DNA from: Deltaproteobacteria bacterium
GTDB lineage: Bacteria; Desulfobacterota; Binatia; Bin18
Direction: 5' to 3'
DNA: 6,415 bases
Assembly: GCA_016200595.1 (NCBI GenBank)
Contig: JACQEL010000624.1
Span: forward strand, 1-6,415
In this document: in pieces, positions 1 through 4,697 of the stretch
Position numbering within the stretch: position 1 is the first letter of the stretch
Layout of the letters: the number at the start of each line of letters is the position of its first letter
The notes under the pieces: generated by a model
Database searches by the model: none
Told to the model about the DNA's origin: nothing
The model's input: the letters and a program-made list of their open reading frames with translations, nothing else
Translations under genes and position numbers: made by a program

Positions 1-719
1 GCAGCCAGGCCCAGGTACATGAGTGTACGAATCTCTTGCCTCCTGGTTTAGCGCAAGGCACGTAGAGACAGTTGTATGAGCAAGCCATTGCCCGCGACTC
101 TCAGTATGCGGTGGCGTACGCGGGCGTGGGGTGGACCTACTATTTCGATTGGTATTTTGGCTGGAATCCAGACCGGCAGGCTCTGGACCGAGCTCAGGAG
201 CTGGCATAACAGACCATTGCCTTAGATGACTCTGTGCCTCAGGCCCACCGGCTCTTGAGCTTGGTTCAGTTACAGAGGAGACAGTACGAGCAAGCCCTGG
301 CCGAGACCGAGCAGGCCATTGCCCTCAACTCCAACTTTGTTGACAGTTATTGGCAGATGGGGGACATCTTGAACTTCGCAGGCCGGCCCCAGGAAGCCAT
401 CAGGTGGGTGGAGCAGGCCATGCGCCTCAACCCTCGCTATCCGGCTTGGTATTCCACCAGTCTAGGCTTTGCTTATCTCTTGATGGGGCGGTATGAGGAG
501 GCAATCACTATCCTGAAGACAACCCTGAGTCGGATTCCTCACTACCCCCCTGCCTACGGAAACCTGGCCGTCTGCTACGCCGAGTTAGGCCGGGAGGCAG
601 AAGCCCGAGCCGCAGCGGCCGAACTTCTACGGCTCAGTCCCTATTTCTCTCTAGAAGCTGTGCGGCAGAGGCTTCCCTGCAAGTCTTTCGTGGTAAATCC
701 TTCGGTGAACCAGTGGTAA
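1..719 (+). pseudogene. C-terminal TPR fragment of a cyclase/TPR-type protein, degraded
   Basis: One frame (codons starting at positions divisible by 3) gives a continuous TPR-like protein from about 66 to 686. It begins RQLYEQAIARDSQYA and passes through FDWYFGWNPDRQALDRAQELA, then a TAA at 207-209, then QTIALDDSVPQAHRLLS. The homology carries straight across that TAA, and a TAG interrupts the frame at 63-65. About three and a half TPR units follow 234, with the usual hallmarks (YEQALAETEQAIALN, YEEAITILKTTLSRIP, LGREAEARAAAAELLRLSP). As I know the family, such tails end class III adenylate cyclase/TPR proteins, whose last segment resembles RQRLPYKDPAVLERFLDAL. Here it reads RQRLPCK and then changes to SFVVNPSVNQW, which is antisense of the convergent gene. 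The longest open piece would start at GTG 234, but no ribosome binding site precedes it, so I call it a pseudogene. The N-terminal part lies outside the window. The protein could bind partners through TPRs if any of it were expressed. Confidence 0.75.
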
Positions 720-3700
720 ATGTCAGACAACATCTGCCGGGCTTCGTCTTTCTTTCCTTGCTGCTGCCAGAGGCGTGCCAAGCTCATCACCGCCCGCAAC
801 TCCGGCGACTTTGCCTGCTGGCGGCGCGCAATGGCAATGGCCTGGTGAAAATACGCTTCGGCCTCGGTTTGGGGATTAGGGATTGGGGATTGAGGGTTGG
901 TGACTGCGGACTTGTCTTGACTTGCCCGAGACTTGTCTGAGACTTGCCCTGAACTGGTCTTGGACTGAAGCGTGAGCGCTCCTTTCAGCCGATACAGCTC
1001 GGCTTCGTAGATACGCTCCCCAGTTTTGCTCACTAAAGCCAGCGCCTCGGCCAACACGTTCAGTCCTTCCTCGATCTGTCCGACTTTCCCATATGCTTCG
1101 GCCAGCAAGTCATGACGATGCGACCACCATGTCTCTACCCCTGCGGCCCGCAAGGAAGCCCACCCTTGACGAATCTGAGCAATTCCTTCCTCTGCCTGTC
1201 CCTGTTCGGCCAATGCCCAGCCTTGTAAGATGATTCCTTCTGTTACCCAGAATGGAATTCCCTGTTCAGTCCCAAGCAGAATCGCTTCCCCTACCTGTTC
1301 TTGGATTGCCTGCTCCTCCCTACGATGTTGGTGAATCTGAGCAACAAAAACTAAGGCTTCAACCAAACTAAAGGGATGAGCCAGGCTCCGCGCCAAAGTG
1401 AGTGCTTCATGGACCTTCGCCAAGGCTTGGTCTGGATAGCCCAGCATCCACAGGTCCAGACTCATATAGCAGAGGCATAATACTCCGAGATCCTGCCCAT
1501 AGCGAAAAGCAAGGGAGCGGTGTTGCTCAGGGTCGTAAAGGGCAATGGCATGCTCGATGTGTGCTCGGGCAGTGAGCAGGTCATCATGCCACGCTGTCAC
1601 CCCCATCATCGTGTGGGCCACCAAGAGCAAGGCCGGGTCCTGCAGGTCCTGAGCCAAGGCAAAGGATTGTTCCGTCACCTCATGTGCCGTGTGAGATACT
1701 CCTCGCACGACATAATACACAAATAATCCCCAGAGGATGGGAAAGAGTTGGGCATCTTCTCCAACCTGTAGATACAGCTCCCGGGCTCGAGAATAGGCTT
1801 TTTCTAATTCGGGGGCTCCATAGCCCTTAGTGGCTTGCAACGCAGTCCCCAGGGTGATTTGCAGGGCGAGTTCTTGTCGAGCACGTTCAGGGGTGCCCGG
1901 TAAAGGATGCAGCAAGTTCACCGCCGTAGTGAGGCGATCAATCGCTTCCACATAGGAAGAGCGCTGCGCGGCCTGCTGCCCTGCCTTCTGCAGATACTCA
2001 ATCGCCTTTTCCGTGTTGCCACTCCGGCTGTAGTGATGCGCCAACTCATTGTAGTGGTCTTCAAGGTTAGTACTGTAGAGCGTTTCCATCGCGTGCGCGG
2101 TCTGCTCATGCAAGGCCTTGCGTCGCTCCTGGAGAACGGAATTGTAGGTCACTTCCTGCGTCAGCGCATGCTTGAAAATGTACTCAACTTCTGGAAAGGC
2201 GGGCTGTTCGTAGAGAAATTCTTTGTGCTGGAGCGAGGAGAGTAATTGATACAGCTCATCTTCTGATTGTGAGACCACTTGCTTGACGAGGCCCACGGGG
2301 AACTCCCGGCCAATGATGGCCAGTTGTTGCAGCAGGGCTTTTTCCTCAGGCCCCAGCCGATCAATGCGTGCGGCCAGGACTCCTTGGACGGTGGTGGGAA
2401 TATGCAGATCTGAAGAGGCAGGGCTTACTTTGCCCTTGGCAAGCGCGTTGCCAGTGGAATGGCCAGGCCGAAGCTTCGCCCTTCCAGTCGGATCGCGGAC
2501 CAAGATGCCCTGTTCAAATAACTCCTGCACCACCTCTTCCATGAAAAACGGCGTGCCCTCGGTCTTCGCCAAGATGAGCAGCTTGAGCGGCTTGAGATGC
2601 GGATCAGTGCCCAATAGGAACGTGAGCAACTCTTCGGCCTCTTCTTTGCCGAGCGGGGCTAACCGCAGCTGGGTGTAATACGTCTTGCTGCCCCACTCAT
2701 GCCGATACTCGGGGCGGTAGTTGACCAGCACCAGGATGCGGGCACTGGCCACGCTTTCACTCAGCGTATCGAGAAAGCCTTGGGTCTCAGTGTCGATCCA
2801 GTGCAGGTCTTCAAAGATGAGCAGCAGAGGCTGGTTGAGGCTCTCACGCAGAAAGAGCTTCTTGATGGCGTCGAAGGTGCGGCGGCGTATCTGGAGATCC
2901 ATCTGCAGGAGGCTCGATTGTTGGTCTTCAATGCCCAGGAGCGAGAAGAGATAGGGCAGGGTATCTTCCAGGCTGCGGTCGAGCATGAGGACTTTGCCTC
3001 CGATCTTCTCCCGCCGTTTGCGTTCATCATCTTCCAGCGTGATGTCAAAGTAGCTCTTGAGCAACTCGATGAGTGGCAGATAGGGGGAGGCTTTACCATG
3101 GGAGACCGAGTAGGCTTCCAGCACTAAGCAGGCACTTTGCGAGGTGAGCCTGAACTCGTAGAACAGCCGCGATTTGCCCACCCCCGGCTCCCCCATCACG
3201 CCCACAACCTGCCCATGCCCCGCCTGGGCGTGTGCTAAGGCGCGCTTCATCTGCTCGAATTCACTCTGCCGGCCCACAAATCGGCTGAGCCCGCGCCGTG
3301 CGGAAAGCTGGAGACGAGTTCGCAATGGTCCTGCGCCCAGCACTTCGTAGACGTTGAGGGGCGCGTCAACACCCTTAATTGTGGCCGCGCCTAACTCCTT
3401 GAACGCAAAGTAGCCGTCGGTGAGTTTCTGCGTATATTCCGTCGCCAAAATCGAGCCTGGCGTCGCCATCTGCTCCATGCGGGCGGCAAGATTCGTGGAA
3501 TGCCCCACTGGCACGTAGTCAGTGTGTAAGTCCTCTTTGCGAATCGAGCGTACGACGACTTCGCCGGTATTCACGCCCACGCGCAGCTGCAGCGGGGCAC
3601 CACCTGCAAGCCGTAGCTTGTCCGAATACCGGCGCATCGCCTCTTGCATACGCAGCGCGGCATAGAGAGCCCGCTGGGGATGATCCTCATGGGCAATGGG

Positions 3701-4189
3701 GGCGCCAAAGAGCGCAAAGATACCATCTCCCAGGGCTTGCGCCACATAGCCTTCGTAGCGATGCACGGCGTCCATCATGAGTTGCAGAGCCGGGTCAATA
3801 ATCGCGCGCGCTTCCTCCGGATCGAGCCCTTCGATCAGGGCCGTGGAGCCTTTGAGGTCGGCAAACAGCGCGGTGATGGTTTTGCGCTCGCCGTCGGTAG
3901 TTCCACGGGCTTCCATCGCGGCTTGCTCGGTGCGGATACGCTCGGTGAGATGGGCAGGCGTGTAGGCAATTGGGGGTTGGGTGGAACTCGGAACTGGCGT
4001 AGCGCCGACCCACACCAACACCTTCCCATCCTCATCCCGGGCTACATGTTCCGCCTCAATGAGTTCTGCCGCAATATCGGCAATGTAGTCGTCATCCAGC
4101 GAGAACTCCCGCTTCAGCGCACGGTACGTCACTCGGACTTTGTCCCGTATCTTCTCCCGAACCTGCTCCAACACCTGGTTAAATGTCAT
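641..4189 (-). CDS. Class III nucleotide cyclase - AAA/STAND ATPase - TPR signalling protein
   Basis: Large cytoplasmic signalling protein of about 1182 residues, with no signal peptide or membrane segment seen. Numbering is from ATG 4189. Residues 1-62 are a helical region (MTFNQVLEQV..., YRALKREFSLDDDYIADI) usual at the N-terminus of this family. Residues ~101-285 are a class III adenylate/guanylate cyclase domain. The metal-binding aspartates are D110 (FADLKGST) and D155 (LGDGIFALFG), and N233 and R237 (TNLAARM) match the transition-state Asn and Arg. The purine-selecting positions are non-canonical (Q151, V226), so cAMP versus cGMP cannot be told. Residues ~301-560 are an AAA_16/STAND-like ATPase with Walker A GEPGVGKS (333-340) and Walker B LLLIFEDLHWID (455-466). 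The rest is helical/TPR repeats with a low-complexity linker at ~1075-1108. The last 11 residues (GSLCRTASREK) are unlike the paralogue's EAQALLDSLR and come from a rearranged 3' junction. The ligand sensed is unknown. A further ATG at 4195 is in frame, but the AGGGGA at 4196-4201 abuts it and sits 6 nt before 4189. Confidence 0.9.
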   Translation of the reverse strand: MTFNQVLEQVREKIRDKVRVTYRALKREFSLDDDYIADIAAELIEAEHVARDEDGKVLVWVGATPVPSSTQPPIAYTPAHLTERIRTEQAAMEARGTTDGERKTITALFADLKGSTALIEGLDPEEARAIIDPALQLMMDAVHRYEGYVAQALGDGIFALFGAPIAHEDHPQRALYAALRMQEAMRRYSDKLRLAGGAPLQLRVGVNTGEVVVRSIRKEDLHTDYVPVGHSTNLAARMEQMATPGSILATEYTQKLTDGYFAFKELGAATIKGVDAPLNVYEVLGAGPLRTRLQLSARRGLSRFVGRQSEFEQMKRALAHAQAGHGQVVGVMGEPGVGKSRLFYEFRLTSQSACLVLEAYSVSHGKASPYLPLIELLKSYFDITLEDDERKRREKIGGKVLMLDRSLEDTLPYLFSLLGIEDQQSSLLQMDLQIRRRTFDAIKKLFLRESLNQPLLLIFEDLHWIDTETQGFLDTLSESVASARILVLVNYRPEYRHEWGSKTYYTQLRLAPLGKEEAEELLTFLLGTDPHLKPLKLLILAKTEGTPFFMEEVVQELFEQGILVRDPTGRAKLRPGHSTGNALAKGKVSPASSDLHIPTTVQGVLAARIDRLGPEEKALLQQLAIIGREFPVGLVKQVVSQSEDELYQLLSSLQHKEFLYEQPAFPEVEYIFKHALTQEVTYNSVLQERRKALHEQTAHAMETLYSTNLEDHYNELAHHYSRSGNTEKAIEYLQKAGQQAAQRSSYVEAIDRLTTAVNLLHPLPGTPERARQELALQITLGTALQATKGYGAPELEKAYSRARELYLQVGEDAQLFPILWGLFVYYVVRGVSHTAHEVTEQSFALAQDLQDPALLLVAHTMMGVTAWHDDLLTARAHIEHAIALYDPEQHRSLAFRYGQDLGVLCLCYMSLDLWMLGYPDQALAKVHEALTLARSLAHPFSLVEALVFVAQIHQHRREEQAIQEQVGEAILLGTEQGIPFWVTEGIILQGWALAEQGQAEEGIAQIRQGWASLRAAGVETWWSHRHDLLAEAYGKVGQIEEGLNVLAEALALVSKTGERIYEAELYRLKGALTLQSKTSSGQVSDKSRASQDKSAVTNPQSPIPNPQTEAEAYFHQAIAIARRQQAKSPELRAVMSLARLWQQQGKKDEARQMLSDIYHWFTEGFTTKDLQGSLCRTASREK
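871..898. repeat. Heptanucleotide tandem repeat inside the cyclase gene
   Basis: Four consecutive 7-bp units on the + strand: GGGGATT (871), AGGGATT (878), GGGGATT (885) and GAGGGTT (892). On the coding (-) strand they contribute the NPQSPIPNPQ part of the low-complexity linker between two TPR helices. Similar heptamer repeats are known as small dispersed repeats in cyanobacteria and other environmental bacteria. The copies here keep the frame open. Confidence 0.8.
909..967. repeat. Imperfect 10-11 bp tandem repeat (GACTTG core) next to the heptamer
   Basis: Perfect GACTTG cores start at 909, 919, 930 and 941, with a degenerate GGACTG at 962. The tails after the core alternate (TCTT, CCCGA, TCTGA, CCCTGA), so the larger unit is about 21-23 bp and present twice. 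It encodes the Ser/Lys/Gln-rich stretch SKTSSGQVSDKSRASQDKSA of the linker. Confidence 0.7.
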
Positions 4190-4195
4190 GCGCAT

Positions 4196-4201
4196 TCCCC
4201 T
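4196..4201 (-). promoter_or_regulatory. Ribosome binding site deciding the cyclase-gene start
   Basis: On the - strand this reads AGGGGA. It is 6 nt from the ATG at 4189 and directly adjacent to the ATG at 4195, so normal spacing favours the inner start. That start also gives MTFNQVLEQV, closer to the usual N-terminus of the family. It lies just after the stop of the truncated toxin gene, so translation from the upstream message is possible. Confidence 0.5.
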
Positions 4202-4415
4202 ACGTTACCAAATCACATTCACCCCATAGACCGACGATGTCTCCTGCCTCTGGTAATTTGCCAATCCGCTGCTTGGTCGAGATTTCCCAAGCCGAAGCGG
4301 CGCTCACGAGGATCTCGTTCTCCGGTCTCGCAATGGTTTCGCGTGCTTGTGGTGAGAGTTTCGGGTCGTCAAAAAGCCACCAGAGGAGGGCATGGGTATC
4401 GAGCAGGCATCTCAT
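4200..4415 (-). pseudogene. vapC: VapC-family PIN-domain toxin, 3'-truncated
   Basis: From ATG 4415 the product begins MRCLLDTHALLWWLFDD and continues through ENEILVSAASAWEISTKQRIGKLPEAGDIVG. These are the first two conserved blocks of VapC-type PIN-domain ribonucleases, with the first catalytic Asp in LLDTHALLWW and the conserved Glu in SAWEI. The reading frame then ends in LWGECDLVT and a TAG after 71 residues. VapC proteins are usually about 125-135 residues and carry further catalytic aspartates in the second half (HRDPFDRMLIAQA-like and later), which are absent here. I looked for the missing half in the other frames downstream and found the cyclase gene instead. The toxin is therefore very probably inactive. 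Its ATG overlaps the antitoxin TGA (ATGA at 4412-4415), the usual translational coupling of such pairs. An in-frame GTG at 4424 is possible but less likely. Confidence 0.85.
4202..4209. repeat. Left copy of an 8-bp direct repeat flanking the antitoxin/toxin segment
   Basis: ACGTTACC on the + strand, identical to 4690-4697. It overlaps the stop codon of the truncated toxin and immediately precedes the ribosome binding site of the cyclase gene. See the right copy for its partner. Confidence 0.5.
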
Positions 4416-4636
4416 TGTTCCCACGCCTTTAACTCCTCCTCAGGGAGCGGCTCAAAAAACGCATCCGTGACTTTCCTTTGCGCAATGCCAGGAACTCGTG
4501 GTGTGCCTTCTGCGATTGGCGTCAAGCGTGCAACCGGCTGACTATTTTCGGTGATAACGATCTCTTCATTGGATTGGAGTGTGTGGATCAGATCCACAAG
4601 TTTGGCCTGCCCCTCTTCAATCGTCACCGTTGACAT
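4412..4636 (-). CDS. Phd/YefM-family antitoxin (VapB-like partner of the PIN toxin)
   Basis: Small acidic protein of about 74 residues. STVTIEEGQAKLVDLIHTLQSNEEIVITENSQPVARLTPI is a typical Phd/YefM (prevent-host-death) N-terminal fold, which dimerises and binds its own operator. The C-terminal part (RVPGIAQRKVTDAFFEPLPEEELKAWEQ) has the short acidic, aromatic tail (FFEPLPEEEL) that normally wraps around and blocks the PIN toxin. The antitoxin looks intact, while the toxin behind it is cut in half; it may persist as an orphan antitoxin. Two adjacent ATG codons are available (4639 and 4636). The strong AGGAGG at 4642-4647 is 2 nt from the first and 5 nt from the second, so I use 4636. The upstream paralogue stops about 50 bp away. 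No clear palindromic operator or promoter was seen in that gap. Confidence 0.88.
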   Translation of the reverse strand: MSTVTIEEGQAKLVDLIHTLQSNEEIVITENSQPVARLTPIAEGTPRVPGIAQRKVTDAFFEPLPEEELKAWEQ

Positions 4637-4641
4637 CATGC

Positions 4642-4648
4642 CCTCCTC
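4642..4648 (-). promoter_or_regulatory. Strong Shine-Dalgarno of the antitoxin gene
   Basis: The - strand reads GAGGAGG, a near-perfect anti-16S match and the strongest ribosome binding site in the window. It is 5 nt before the second of two adjacent ATG codons. High antitoxin translation relative to toxin is expected for type II toxin-antitoxin pairs. Confidence 0.6.
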
Positions 4649-4689
4649 GCGTCGTGAATGACTATTCGTTCCGACAGTTTTCCTTTCTC

Positions 4690-4697
4690 ACGTTACC
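4690..4697. repeat. Right copy of the 8-bp direct repeat
   Basis: ACGTTACC, covering the TAA stop of the upstream paralogue. The 488 bp from the start of one copy to the start of the other contain the whole antitoxin gene and the toxin fragment. Flanking bases beyond the 8 bp do not match. Confidence 0.5.

Noticed and set aside
871..967. The repeat block as a CRISPR-like array
   Set aside because: Units are 7 or 10-11 bp with no spacers, lie in frame inside a coding sequence, and no cas gene is near.
4416..4424. GTG at 4424 as the toxin start
   Set aside because: The ATG at 4415 forms the typical ATGA overlap with the antitoxin stop and gives the usual short PIN N-terminus MRCLLDTHALLWW.
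3644..4432. A long open frame on the + strand opposite the cyclase N-terminus
   Set aside because: It is antisense to the well-supported cyclase domain and toxin gene, shows no family-like motifs and is explained by codon bias of the opposite strand.
4640..4692. Promoter or palindromic operator ahead of the antitoxin
   Set aside because: No convincing -35/-10 pair or inverted repeat could be made out in the 53 bp, so none is annotated.
4202..4697. The toxin-antitoxin segment as an insertion sequence or miniature transposon
   Set aside because: There is no transposase, and the inner ends beside the 8-bp repeats (AAATCACATTC versus GAGAAAGGAAA read inward) are not inverted repeats of each other.
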